Origin: Ooceraea biroi
Lineage: Eukaryota; Arthropoda; Insecta; Hymenoptera; Formicidae
DNA: 64,000 nt
Direction: 5' to 3'
Assembly (NCBI RefSeq): GCF_003672135.1
Contig: NC_039515.1
Location: forward strand, 5,394,001 to 5,458,000
Below the pieces are notes generated by a model. The model was given only the letters and a program-made list of their open reading frames with translations, ran no database searches and was not told the DNA's origin. Shown piece after piece: positions 25,279 to 37,900 of this stretch. Position 1 is the stretch's first letter; each line of letters starts with the position of its first letter. Made by a program: the position numbers and the translations under genes.

Positions 25279-25429
25279 TATAACTGGGGTGGAGAATACG
25301 AGACTCCAGCGAGCTTTAAACGCCTGTGTGCGTTTCGTTTTTGGCGTGAGGAGGGATGAGCATATCACTCCATATTTCGGAAGAGCTGGGTGGTTGAAGG
25401 TGCATGAGCGGCGCGATTACTTTATAGGT

Positions 25430-25600
25430 GTCTTGGTGTAATGTAAATTTTGTATTAACTTGTTATTACGAGATGAATTGTATTAACCGAAATTCTGTAT
25501 GGGTTTACCCACTTTTGTTTTTCTTTGTACTTAAGGGCACGTACCCAGTACAATAAAATAAATATCTATCTATCTATCTCTTTCTCTCCCTTCCTCATCG
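25430..25600 (+). mobile_element. Possible 3' tail of a non-LTR retrotransposon
   Basis: An AT-rich stretch ends AATAAAATAAATATC followed by a TATC repeat, a form common at 3' ends of insect non-LTR elements. No reverse transcriptase is visible. Confidence 0.3.
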
Positions 25601-27666
25601 GAATCATCTGTGATGATAATATCCATTTCTTTCGTGCGCAACGTCGGACATAATCTTAAATCTGCGACGTGGTACCGTTTTACGACGCACCTTGACGCCC
25701 CGAGGTCCCCCATCCGTTTTGGAGCTCGCGATGTTAGGATTCCGCGAGGAAGACGAAGAGCGAAAGAGATCTCGGTGGGATCTCAATCGCGTGATTATCC
25801 GCGAGCGTCTCGCGTCCGGAGAATAAATTGCCGGTCGAGGAGGACCTCGAGCGACGAAGTGGCGGCGACGTCGACAGCTTCACGCACGTTCTCCAGCGTG
25901 AAGCGCGTAAAGACCCGTGAGGCACCGTCTGTGCAAACTTTTGCGGAATGTTCTTTGTCGAGTTCCTTTGTGGAATCATCGCCGAGCGTGTGTCGGGCAT
26001 GCCGCGCGCGAGAGAGCGCGGTGACAAGCAATTAGTATCGACAATTAGCACCAGCTCGATGAGGTACCCGCGACACGCATCGTGCCAAGGATAGTCACAC
26101 GTCTATTCACGGTTCGGCCACCTTCGAGCGCGAACCAGTTCTTTTGCCTGCTCTCTTTTCGGTGCGACTCGCCTCGACACGTGCGGATGACGCGTGTCTC
26201 CCCTCTCTCTCTCTCTCTCTCTGAATCTATCTCTCGGTGATCGCGGCTTTATATCGCGCGCGAAATGGAAACATGAAAGGCAGTTTATCATAATTCCGCG
26301 TCGCAGGATCCTCGAACTGGCAGCTGCGGCAGAATTATTTCGTTAATTTATACGCGGCTAATCGAAAGGGGACTGAATAGTCGCGCGCTTTATCGGAAGT
26401 TCGCTAATGATAGCGGTGTCGAATTTACGAGATGCGTGCGACGGGATACTTTATGAACATGCGGCCACGGCGAGGCAGTCTGCGATTCAGCCTTGCGACA
26501 TCGGCGGCGACGGCAAATTCCGTCGTAAACAGCCGCGCGAGACGCTTCCTCGGTCCATAAGCACCCGCAGACGCACGCGGCGGCACTTTCTCCTCGAGTC
26601 CAACCTAATTACCATCAGTCCCACGCATGCACTCCCCAGAGTGCGTACCGTTGAACTCACCTCCACTTTTTCACGACACCCTCGAGGGAAACGGTACTTT
26701 CGGCGCTCTCGACATCCGCACGTCCGTGTGCTCGCCTCTAGCGATTGGGGGAGGCAATTGGCTGACCTCCAAATGATTTCTAATTATCTCGAGAGGTATT
26801 TACGATGATTGACGTATGTCCGACATTCCGGCGCTCAAATATTCACATCCGACCCGATTTTCAAAAGACCACCGGACGTACAAAGACCCCGAAGGTGAGG
26901 GCGTTCATTAACATATTAACGCCTGTACAAGCGCACTCGTTTCTCGCCGGGACAAAAGACGAGAGCGAGAGAATGTTTGTCAACCCGCGAAAAATCTTCT
27001 GGCCTCCGAAGCGCCGGGACCAGTGTCCGTTTCTCCCGTCCGCAATGGCGCAGGCATTGAGGATGCAGAGAGTGCAACGAGGAAGTTCTTGGTCTTTCTC
27101 TCGACGAGCTGTTTCTCACGATATTCTCACCCTTCACCGCGCCGCGGCCGCTCGTCGCTCGGAATCTGCAATTCCGCTCGGGCCGAAAAATTCCGCGATG
27201 CGCTCGGCGCTAATGGCTGGATTTTTGTTGGCGCGGGCTGTTCCGAGAGCGCTCTTGTGACCCGCCATGCGCGACGACACGGTAATTTCCAATTACCGTG
27301 CGACCGGTCCTTCTCCTTCGACCGGACTCCATTATTGGAACGAGAGAGAAAGAAAGATAGGAGCTAAAGGTCGATCCGGATACACGCGAATCCGTTCCTG
27401 AAACGAGCAAGTTGCAAGCGCGATCAAATGCAATTCTAACGGGTCTGCTAACGCGCAATCACCGAATTGATGACTTGAAAATCTCCCGTGTGTGATATTT
27501 CCGACTCGGAGAACAAAACGATCCCGACGGAAGAGTGCGAGGAGAAGCTTGCGACCTTGTCCCCGATTCTTCTTCCTGGTCCGAATGCGTCGTCATTATC
27601 ACTGTCGTCGTTGTCGTCGTCGCCGTCGTTGTTGCATTGCCGCCGCTTGCAGTGGTAACGATATTA

Positions 27667-30078
27667 TAAGAGGCGAAAAATAACTAGGAGACTGCCTTAG
27701 ATTTGAACTCGAACTCTCCGGGATCCCTGGTTCACACGCCTAGGTCTTAGGCAGTACGGCCAATACTCCTGCTGTTGTGATCAACTTGTTTTCATTCTGA
27801 TCCTCTATACGACCTGTCAGTCTCGACTATCTTTCCAGATCTTACAGCTCGGCCAGCCTGACATTACATTCGTCCCCGAATGTCTCCAAATTGTCGGTTC
27901 ACTCCACTTGAGTCCCTCCCAACATCCATTTTTGGTTCACTCTTCTGAATCCCTCCCAACCTCCATGTTGGTTAACTCCTCTGAGTCCGTCCCGACCTCC
28001 ATGTTCAGGCTTCACTACCGGCCAGTTGCTTTTCAACTCCCTCCTCTCCGAGGGATAGCGGATGAATCTCAACTGTCTTCGAGGGGAGGCGGATTTTATC
28101 CCACTTCTGAATTGTAAGAGGCGAAAAATAACTAGGAGACTGCCTTAGATTTGAACTCGAACTCTCCGGGATCCCTGGTTCACACGCCTAGGTTTTAGGC
28201 TGTACGGCCAATACTCCTACTGTTCTGATCAACTTGTTTTCATTCTGATCCTCTATACGACCTGTCACAGTCTCGACTATCTTTCCAGATCTTACAGCTC
28301 GGCCAGCCTAACATTACATTCGTCCCCGAATGTCTCCAAATCGTCGGTTCACTCCACTTGAGTCCCTCCCAACCTCCATTTTTGGTTCACTCTTCTGAGC
28401 CCCTCCCAACATCCATTTTTGGTTCACTCTTCTGAATCCCTCCCAACCTCCATGTTGGTTCACTCCTCTGAGTCCTTCCCAATCTCCATGTTGGTTCACT
28501 CCTCTGAGTCCTTCCCAATCTCCATGTTGGTTCACTCCTCTGAGTCCTTCCCAATCTCCATGTTGGTTCACTCCTCTGAGTCCGTCCCGACCTCCATGTT
28601 CAGGCTTCACTACCGGCCAGCTGCTTCTCAACTCCCTCCTCTCCGAGAGGTAGTGGATGAATCTCAACTGTCTTCGAGGGGAGGCGGATTTTATCCCACT
28701 TCTGAATTGTAAGAGGCGAAAAATAACTAGGAGACTGCCTTAGATTTGAACTCGAACTCTCCGGGATCCCTGGTTCACACGCCTAGGTTTTAGGCTGTAC
28801 GGCCAATACTCCTACTGTTCTGATCAACTTGTTTTCATTCTGATCCTCTATACGACCTGTCACAGTCTCGACTATCTTTCCAGATCTTACAGCTCGGCCA
28901 GCCTAACATTACATTCGTCCCCGAATGTCTCCAAATCGTCGGTTCACTCCACTTGAGTCCCTCCCAACCTCCATTTTTGGTTAACTCTTCTGAGTCCTTC
29001 CCAACATCCATTTTTGGTTCACTCTTCTGAGTCGCTCCCAACCTCCATGGTGGTTCACTCCTCTGAGTCCTTCCCAATCTCCATGTTGGTTCACTCCTCT
29101 GAGTCCTTCCCAATCTCCATGTTGGTTCACTCCTCTGAGTCCTTCCCAATCTCCATGTTGGTTCACTCCTCTGAGTCCTTCCCAATCTCCATGTTGGTTC
29201 ACTCCTCTGAGTCCGTCCCGACCTCCATGTTCAGGCTTCACTACCGGCCAGCTGCTTCTCAACTCCCTCCTCTCCGAGAGGTAGTGGATGAATCTCAACT
29301 GTCTTCGAGGGGAGGCGGATTTTATCCCACTTCTGAATTGTAAGAGGCGAAAAATAACTAGAAGACTGCCTTAGATTTGAACTCGAGCTCTCCGGGATCC
29401 CTGGTTCACACGCCTAGGTCTTAGGCTGTACGGCCAATACTCCTACTGTTCTGATCAACTTGTTTTCATTCTGATCCTCTATACGACCTGTCACAGTCTC
29501 GACTATCTTTTCAGATCTTACAGCTCGGCCAGCCTAACATTACATTCGTCCCCGAATGTCTCCAAATCGTCGGTTCACTCCACTTGAGTCCCTCCCAACC
29601 TCCATTTTTGGTTCACTCTTCTGAGTCCTTCCCAACATCCATTTTTGGTTCACTCTTCTGAATCCCTCCCAACCTCCATGTTGGTTCACTCCTCTGAGTC
29701 CTTCCCAATCTCCATGTTGGTTCACTCCTCTGAGTCCTTCCTAATCTCCATGTTGGTTCACTCCTCTGAGTCCGTCCCGACCTCCATGTTCAGGCTTCAC
29801 TACCGGCCAGCTGCTTCTCAACTCCCTCCTCTCCGAGAGGTAGTGGATGAATCTCAACTGTCTTCGAGGGGTAGCGGATTTTATCCCACTTCTGAATTGT
29901 AAGAGGCGAAAAATAACTAGGAGACTGCCTTAGATTTGAACTCGAACTCTCCGGGATCCCTGGTTCACACGCCTAGGTCTTAGGCAGTACGGCCAATACT
30001 CCTGCTGTTGTGATCAACTTGTTTTCATTCTGATCCTCTATACGACCTGTCAGTCTCGACTATCTTTCCAGATCTTAC
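27667..30078. repeat. Macrosatellite of ~450-630-bp units with a nested 36-bp minisatellite
   Basis: Units start with TAAGAGGCGAAAAATAACTA at 27667, 28115, 28710, 29341 and 29900; the last is truncated at about 30078. Unit lengths are 448, 595, 631 and 559 bp. They differ by the number of internal 36-bp repeats of the form GGTTCACTCCTCTGAGTCC: 3, 7, 8 and 6. Because 36 is a multiple of three, long open frames run through both strands (for example VHSSESFPISML repeats); these are not genes. Confidence 0.92.
27690..27765 (-). other. tRNA-like segment repeated in each macrosatellite unit
   Basis: On the minus strand TGGCCGTACTG (27762-27752) resembles a pol III A box and AGTTCGAGTTC (27715-27705) a B box, about 45 bp apart. 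GCCTAAG near the start and CTAAGGC near the end could pair weakly. The cloverleaf is not convincing as a functional tRNA; a tRNA-derived repeat is more likely. Confidence 0.35.
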
Positions 30079-31680
30079 AATATGATGACGATGATGCTGC
30101 CGCGTATTCTTCTGACGTAGGTGGATCCAGTCGCGCGACTGAAGCACAGCTCAGATGTCCGAGAGCGCATTATGCATGTGCATAAGTCACGAACGAGGGA
30201 CAGAGGAGAGTTCTCAGCAAAAAATTCCTGGCACGCACGGCAGGCTTCTTTTCCCAGTTTCGAGCAGCCGAACTCCGGAACGCGATTCCCGGAACCGGAT
30301 AACGTGATCGAGCATCAGGAAACGCTCCTCGCGTGACTTCCGCGAGCCTCGAGATAATTCTAGCGACTCGGAAGATTCGGCTGAGATCCGCTCGAGTCTC
30401 TACTCGCGGTAACTCTTTACCGCGTAGGCACTGACGATCAATTTGTATTGTCTGTCGTTGAGATCATATAGGTCCACAAACGTGAGCTCATAATTAGAAA
30501 AGTAGAACGTTTCGAGGATTGAGTGGGCAGCGGAACTGTCCAAAAGTAGGACGTCTGGTTCCACAAGCTGATCTAGTCGAGTCTAGTCGGCCGATCCATC
30601 TATTGGTGACTTCAACTATGTGGACTCTGAAGTCAATTCAAAATCAAAGATATATCGTGAACTTTAATCGATTATTAATTTTGTGTATTTGTAGAACGCG
30701 GAATTACAGCGCGGATTTTGAGAATATCGAATAACGAGCACAAAGTGCTCGTCCATGCACTTTGCAATATGGGATTCCGGTCATGAAGTCGCGTCACTCT
30801 CTGCGTGCGTGTGAGAGGAACAATAAGTCCCGCTACACGTTATTTACATATTGAAGCGCTATTTCATGTCCACCTATAATTACGAAGCCGGACCGAGGAG
30901 AGGATTTCAATCCGACCCTGGACTCCGGAGCAGGCGGAGGAGGAGGAAGAGGAAGAGAAGGAGGAAGAGGAGGGGAAGGAGGGTCCAGGGAGACCGAGAT
31001 CTCGGTGTCGGTGTCAGACTCTCGGCGTGCTCTCGGGCGCGCGAAGAAGGAAGAGAGCGAGACGTGTGCGGAGCGGAGAGGAGCGTGCGCGGAGGAGGAC
31101 CCGAGTGCTCTCGTTGACTCTTGGTGGCGGCCAGTTTCAGACTCGGCGCTGGACCGTGAGCCACGCGATCGATCGATCCTCTCCCTCTCGCGAGCAGGTC
31201 GCGCGGGCCGCGAGATGTGAAGATCGACGTTCCCGATCCCGATCGTTGTCGTTATCGTTGCCGTCACAGCGTGGACCAGCCGCCGTCACCGCTCTGTTCA
31301 ATTAGAATGACACCGCGCGCTTCGGCTCGATCCGAAGTGTGCGTGGCCGATCGAGAGGTGACCGTGCACGGTGGGCGCAGCCTGTGAGAGATCGAGATCG
31401 AGATCGAGAGCGAGAGCGCGCGACATCCGGAACGGGACCGCTCGCGGAGATCGAATGGGCGCGGTTGGATGGGAGCGTAATACGGGAATGAACCGCTGAA
31501 TTTTGCTTCGCACAAATTACGAGGAAAGAAGAGATCCGAGAAGAGACGCCGCAAGGTGATCGGAAAGCGCGAGGCCGCACTTGCATGCATTGAAGTCTCC
31601 GTTCGGCCCGTCGCGCGTATCGATACGCACGCATTATTCAGCCTTACTCAATCGAATCTATCACAGTTCCGTCGTCCATC
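30079..31680 (+). promoter_or_regulatory. Upstream region and probable 5' UTR of kinase copy 2
   Basis: A GC-rich, CpG-rich stretch with a purine-rich run (AGG/GGA repeats, about 30925-30990) directly precedes the first coding exon. No TATA box or start site was identified. The dense CpG and lack of repeats are consistent with a promoter; that is an inference. Confidence 0.35.
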
Positions 31681-31970
31681 ATGATTTACCAATCGAACCA
31701 CCAAGCGCCGACAATGTCGTCCACTAAGAAAACCTCGCCCAGGCCACAACATCGTAACCTGCAGGCGTCCTCGATGAAGTGTGCGAAGGCGAGGCGGCCG
31801 AACGATCGGCCGGTCAACGACGAGCGATGTCGGGGTAGGTGCCGAGTGCAGTGGAGCGAGAAACACGTGAAAGAGGGCCTAGTCCTCGTCCAGGAGACGC
31901 AGCTCGCTCGGGTGGTGAAGACTGGACCCATCACGGAGCACTACGAAATCGATCCGAAACCGTTCGCGAG
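31681..31970 (+). CDS. Drak: Kinase copy 2, exon 1
   Basis: Starts MIYQSNHQAPT and ends at donor GTGAGT (31971). Encodes a basic N-terminal extension and the first strand of the kinase domain (ITEHYEIDPKPFA). Confidence 0.8.
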
Positions 31971-34900
31971 GTGAGTCCAATGATTTATCTACGGCCATGC
32001 CGGAAATTTTATAACAAATTATGGTTTCCTATGAACAATTTGATTACCTTACGTGTTGTCTTCGTGTTCTCCATTTCGTCGTATCACACAAATTTGAGAA
32101 GGGGATTCTTTTCGACTTAACTGAAACGCTTGCGTGAAATACAAGAAAATAAGGTAAGTTTTCGCGAGTGCCATCGCGCCTCGTCCCGAATCGCACCGCG
32201 TGCAACGAGCCACGCACGATGATTAATCGCTCTCGGATGCGACGCGCAATTTGTCAAAGAGTTACGCACGGTAGCAATACGCGCAACGATACGTGACGCG
32301 CGTCGCGCATTAATCATATTTATTGCCGCGCCGCTAATCGCCGCGCGCGAATTAGGTCCGTAAATGATCGGCCGACGACGAGCGCCCGCATGACGGGGAC
32401 GTCGGTAATGGGGTGCCGATTGCCCAACGTGTAATCTCGCGCTAATCATTTAATTCCGTGTCGCACGCAAGGCACGTATCGCACGCGCGATATATCCATG
32501 GGCGTCGCGCGATCTACCTGCCATTGCGCCACTTTTGTCCCCACCGAGGGAATTGATCGTCAACGATCATTCGCTTCGTTTATTTCTCGAGTGGAATTCA
32601 CCGGGAAAATTTCTCGGAATCCCCCACCGATCCCGCTGGATAGAGAAGAACAGAAAAGAGAAAACTGTCACTTTGTGAAACGTAATTCGCTCAGCGAGCG
32701 TTGATCGCGTGACACTATCGATCGGCCGGTTATCAACCCAAACTGATAGTGCTTTCCTTTTAAGGGGGTATTCTAGTGTAGCATGTCAGAAAAATCGAAT
32801 TTTTTTTTTGGGCATATTTTGCAAGTATATGGTATGGAAAATATGTCTGCGAGAAGATTTAGCCCGATTCGCAAAATTAACAAAGTAATAGCACCTAATA
32901 GAAAATAACCTCTGGCGCGCGCTCGGCGGTTGGACCGCGCGGCACGCAACAGAGCATTGTGCTAGTATTTTAGGTAGGGTCGGAAGATCGTTATTCTTTG
33001 AAGGTCGTACATTTGAATTGGAGCCTTTGTATAGTACAGGTTATATAGTACAATGAATCTCTAAGTTCATTGATTTGGACTTTTGCTCCAAAACATCTCC
33101 ATGCTGGCGTGAAAGTTGTTGAAATAGCAACATTCTTGGCAGTTATAATTTTCAATAAAGGATTTATGCCAATTTTCAAACTTATGAACGTGATGGGAGT
33201 TAGTATTGGTCGGCAAGCGGTGATGTACGCAAACTCCCGGAACGAAGCTCGTATCACCCGCTCGGAGCGGCGCTCCACTACCTTCTCTCGAGATCAGAGA
33301 ATGAATCGCAGGGAAGAGAGATCAGCTCTGCAGGACTTCTACGAACAAGAGGAATGTCCCCTGTATGGCCCTGGACTAGCCGATTGATCGTAAGTAACAT
33401 TATCTCTATGTAATCAGTATGAAAAACTTTAAACGTGTTTTTCTCGAAACCATGTTTTTCAAATTGGTTCCCATGATATCTCAAAAACCAGTTAATCAAT
33501 TGACTCAGGCTTTTGCACACATCTTCAGTATATGTGTGGCTATAGCCCCTACCACAATCAAGTCGAAATATTGTTTTTTGGAATTTCTACAGCCCTTCAA
33601 TGGTGAAAAAAAATGGCACAAATCGAAACTTAATTTTCTCAATGAAGTCATGTTTTAAATTTTCAACATTTTTTTTTCATTCTGGTACCTGCTATAGCCA
33701 CACTCATACTAATTAAGAATCTCTTTGGTTTTTTTGTTTCAGATGAGCAGAACAGCTGAAATCATGGGAACCATGGACCAACTGTTTTTTTTCATGTTCT
33801 TATTTAATATCATGTGCAGCGCTTATTTATAGTTATTGTCTAATACAAAAATTTAGAAACATACACCAAATATGTATGAATAAGCAGGGAAAACCCTGCC
33901 TCAAAAAACCTTATACTTTTTTCAAAACAAATTCACCAAAATAGCATACAAATTCCGCTTTTACACTAGAATACCCCCTTAAGAGAGCGAGTGGCGAGAG
34001 ACTGCACGCGCTCGATCGCGTGGACTCTGGAGCGTTTCATATTCATGGGTATGTTAATGCATCGTTTTAATGGATAGTGTCGGTGCGCGCATTGATAACT
34101 CGGTTGCGCGCCCGATACCAAGCGCCGCGATTGCCTTGCAGCGACTTTACATCGCTAATGAGGCTGCTTTTACCTGCTGCTAGTGAGCACAAAGGCCTTT
34201 CACACGCGCTCGGCACTGCTACCAGGACAGGTTGTGGATTCTCGCGCTCTCTGTGGAAACGCCCTGATTAACGGAAATCAATGATAAATTGATGATCGGA
34301 GCGTAAGCAATTTAACAGATTAACGCGATTCGACAACCAAGGACCGCTCGTGCGATCTCGCGCGAATCGCGCGGCGACGATCCGATCGGCGGAGGCGAGA
34401 GAAACGAGAGCGCGTCCCAGGGACGCGATTGCAATGAATTTTCATAAATTATTCTCGGACGACGCGCCCGCGCGCGTTCGCTTTCGATGTCCGGATCGGT
34501 CATTACGTGACCGCGATCGCTAAAATCCAATTTTCTATGATTACACTCGGTCCTCCGAGCCCCAGTCCATAATGGCGATACGCTTTATAATCGTTGCGCC
34601 GTATATATACAGAGCCGGTATTATCCCGGTAGTCTGGCGTCCCGGCGATTCAATGCGCTCACCGGGCGTGTATGCGCGCTCTTTGATACCTGCGGTAATT
34701 ACTTTTAGAAGCGAGCCTTGAGCCCCGCTTGAGGTAAAGGGCAGCAAAAATATCGCGTATCGCCCTCTCCGTCCGGCGTTGCTGGCTCCTTTTGTTCCCT
34801 CGTCTTCGTCTCGCACGCGCGCTTCTACCGGATCGGATGGCAAGCGAGAAGGAGGAGATGGAAAAGTCCGGGGAAGAGGGGATACCCCGAGCGGCGGCCT

Positions 34901-37900
34901 TAAAATTGAAATCGATTAAAGTTAATTGCGCGGCGCGCTATCAGATGCTCATTATCCCTTATCTCGCGGCCGCGAAAGGACGCGGCGATGAGTCGCCGAT
35001 TTGCACGCGAGGCACGTTCACGAGGCGGGAACCCGCTCCGCGCGATCCGCTCGGCCGATCTGCTTTTTCGACTGTTAATCCCCGTGGACACGATCGCGTT
35101 CTTCGTGGCGCTTAATCCTTGCGCTTTTAATTGATTATGCTGGCAAACGTCGATTGAGCCGCGCGGTTGCGAAATTCGTTTATTATTTTTCAACCAGGAA
35201 CACAAGATATTTACGACCTCGATATAGAAAGCTAATGGGACGATATCATCTATGATCGTGTATCTCTCTTTACGGGCACTTGGTCGTTTATGTAACGCAC
35301 TCTCCCGCGCGCATAAAGGCGGTGGCTTAAATATTTATTTTACGGGTGAAAACGTGAGATACGCATTACGGGCGCAGCCTTGCCGGGCGCCGCTGTGTCG
35401 ACCTTGTCGAAGAGACGACCGGAATCTTCGACGGCGAGAGTCTTGGCACGACGAAGAGCCCGCGCTCGGGATTGAAAATAATGCTCGACGGCACGTTAGA
35501 TTCATCGCAATCGCATCGAGTGCCGCGAACAGAATCGTCGGCGAAACAATAGGGCAGTAGCCAGACAACAACAACGGCGAATGAAGCAAACCTGATGAGG
35601 CGAAAATCGACGACAAGCGCTGGAGGATTCTGCGAAAATGGAATGTGGGAAATGAGATTGAGTTGATGCCCAGTCTCTGGCCAAGAACACGTTTCCCTCA
35701 TGTGGCCAATCGATGAAAGGGAATTCGAAGCGGAGCGGTGGCCTCGCGGAAAATTTCGGAGCGCCGAAAGGAGTCTGCGGAGAGAAGAGAGAAGAAACGC
35801 GCGACGGAAAGTATTCGAAGTGGTAATGAAGGATGCCAGGAAGGCGGTGGCGTTCGGGCCATCGACTCGCTCACAAGGCCGAAATGAATTCGTCGTGAAA
35901 ATGTGAAGCCAGTAAAAGCCGAAGCTACGTTGGAACATCCGCATTGTTTCGTGCATCGCGAATAATTTATCTCCGTCAATTTCGACACCCATTTGAATTT
36001 AGGAAGACACAAAGCACGATAGTTTAATATTTTTCTCGATGACAAAGGCCTTTTTGGATATTTCTTTTTTTAATATTAGGAAGCACTAATGAAATATCTG
36101 TTGGCTCTCTCTTTACAGCGGTCAGTGGGCGAGAGTGTACCGCTGCAGGTCCCGATCGACCGGTATACTTTATGCGGCCAAGTACTCGTCCAGAAACCGA
36201 TTCAACGCCGACTGCAGCGCGGAATTGAGACACGAAATCGCCCTGTTATCTCTGTGCTCGCAATCGCCGCGTGTCGTTAGGCTGCACGATGTGTACGAAA
36301 CGCCGAACGAGATCATCATGGTCATGGAATAGTAAGAACTGATCACGTTCTAGCGCATCGTAGATTCCTCTGCAACAATCCCGAGTCGAAATGTTGCGCC
36401 TACTTTAATGCTTTTAGCAGTCGTACGAACCTACTTTTAGGAAAATAGAACCTAGAACTCTTACATTGAAACTCAAACTCCTACAAACAGATGTTAAGAT
36501 GCTATTTTGACCCTGCAACATTCGGCTATAATCTTGATCGTAACCTGCTGTGACGCTCTAGCGGCAAAAAAGGAAATTTCGGACATATTTTAGTGTTAAA
36601 GTAGTAGCTAAATAGACGCTGAATAACGCCTCAAATGAAGAATTCGAGGCGTTATTCAGTGTCTATTTAGCTACTACTTTAACACTAAAATATGTCCGAA
36701 ATTTTGCGCCTACTTTAATGCTTTTAGCAGTCGTACGAACCTACTTTTAGGAAAATAGAACCTAGAACTCTTACATTGAAACTCAAACTCCTACAAACAG
36801 ATGTTAAGATGCTATTTTGACCCTGCAACATTCGGCTATAATCTTGATCGTAACCTGCTTTGACGCTCTAGCGGCAAAAAAGGAAATTTCGGACATATTT
36901 TAGTGTTAAAGTAGTAGCTAAATAGACGCTGAATAACGCCTCAAATGAAGAATTCGAGGCGTTATTCAGTGTCTATTTAGCTACTACTTTAACACTAAAA
37001 TATGTCCGAAATTTTGCGCCTACTTTAATGCTTTTAGCAGTCGTACGAACCTACTTTTAGGAAAATAGAACCTAGAACTCTTACATTGAAACTCAAACTC
37101 CTACAAACAGATGTTAAGATGCTATTTTGACCCTGCGACATTCGGCTATAATTTTGATCGTAACCTGCTGTGACGCTCTAGCGGCAAAAAAGGAAATTTC
37201 GGACATATTTTAGTGTTAAAGTAGTAGCTAAATAGACGCTGAATAACGCCTCAAATGAAGAATTCGAGGCGTTATTCAGTGTCTATTTAGCTACTACTTT
37301 AACACTAAAATATGTCCGAAATTTTGCGCCTACTTTAATGCTTTTAGCAGTCGTACGAACCTACTTTTAGGAAAATAGAACCTAGAACTCTTACATTGAA
37401 ACTCAAACTCCTACAAACAGATGTTAAGATGCTATTTTGACCCTGCAACATTCGGCTATAATCTTGATCGTAACCTGCTGTGACGCTCTAGCGGCAAAAA
37501 AGGAAATTTCGGACATATTTTAGTGTTAAAGTAGTAGCTAAATAGACGCTGAATAACGCCTCAAATGAAGAATTCGAGGCGTTATTCAGTGTCTATTTAG
37601 CTACTACTTTAACACTAAAATATGTCCGAAATTTTGCGCCTACTTTAATGCTTTTAGCAGTCGTACGAACCTACTTTTAGGAAAATAGAACCTAGAACTC
37701 TTACATTGAAACTCAAACTCCTACAAACAGATGTTAAGATGCTATTTTGACCCTGCAACATTCGGCTATAATCTTGATCGTAACCTGCTGTGACGCTCTA
37801 GCGGCAAAAAAGGAAATTTCGGACATATTTTAGTGTTAAAGTAGTAGCTAAATAGACGCTGAATAACGCCTCAAATGAAGAATTCGAGGCGTTATTCAGC

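Larger units (their letters stand above)
23669..27666. other. Intergenic DNA with degraded retroelement traces
   Basis: No supported gene. A possible solo LTR lies near 23993-24420 and a possible LINE tail near 25430-25580. CT-rich microsatellites are at 25252-25277 and 26203-26222. Open frames at 25.6-27.4 kb look like GC-rich noise. Confidence 0.5.
31971..36118 (+). other. Intron 1 of kinase copy 2
   Basis: Contains the TTAA element 32764-33978. The rest is CpG-rich with chance frames; a 208-codon minus frame at 35366-35992 matches nothing I recognise. Confidence 0.75.

Noticed and set aside
27690..27765. Functional tRNA gene
   Set aside because: A and B box matches are imperfect and no stable cloverleaf with a clear anticodon arm could be drawn. 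Kept only as a tRNA-like repeat.
28348..29790. CRISPR-like array of 36-bp repeats
   Set aside because: There are no spacers: the repeats are contiguous and the genome is eukaryotic.
28314..29902. Repeat proteins (VHSSESFPISML and GDWEGLRGVNQH types) on both strands
   Set aside because: They are translations of a 36-bp minisatellite, which stays open because 36 is divisible by three.
30833..31267. Proline/serine-rich minus-strand frame upstream of kinase 2
   Set aside because: It is the complement of a GGA-rich purine run; low complexity rather than coding.
35366..35992. 208-codon minus-strand frame in intron 1 of kinase 2
   Set aside because: No domain recognised, no supporting splice or start context, and it lies in CpG-rich intron with other chance frames.
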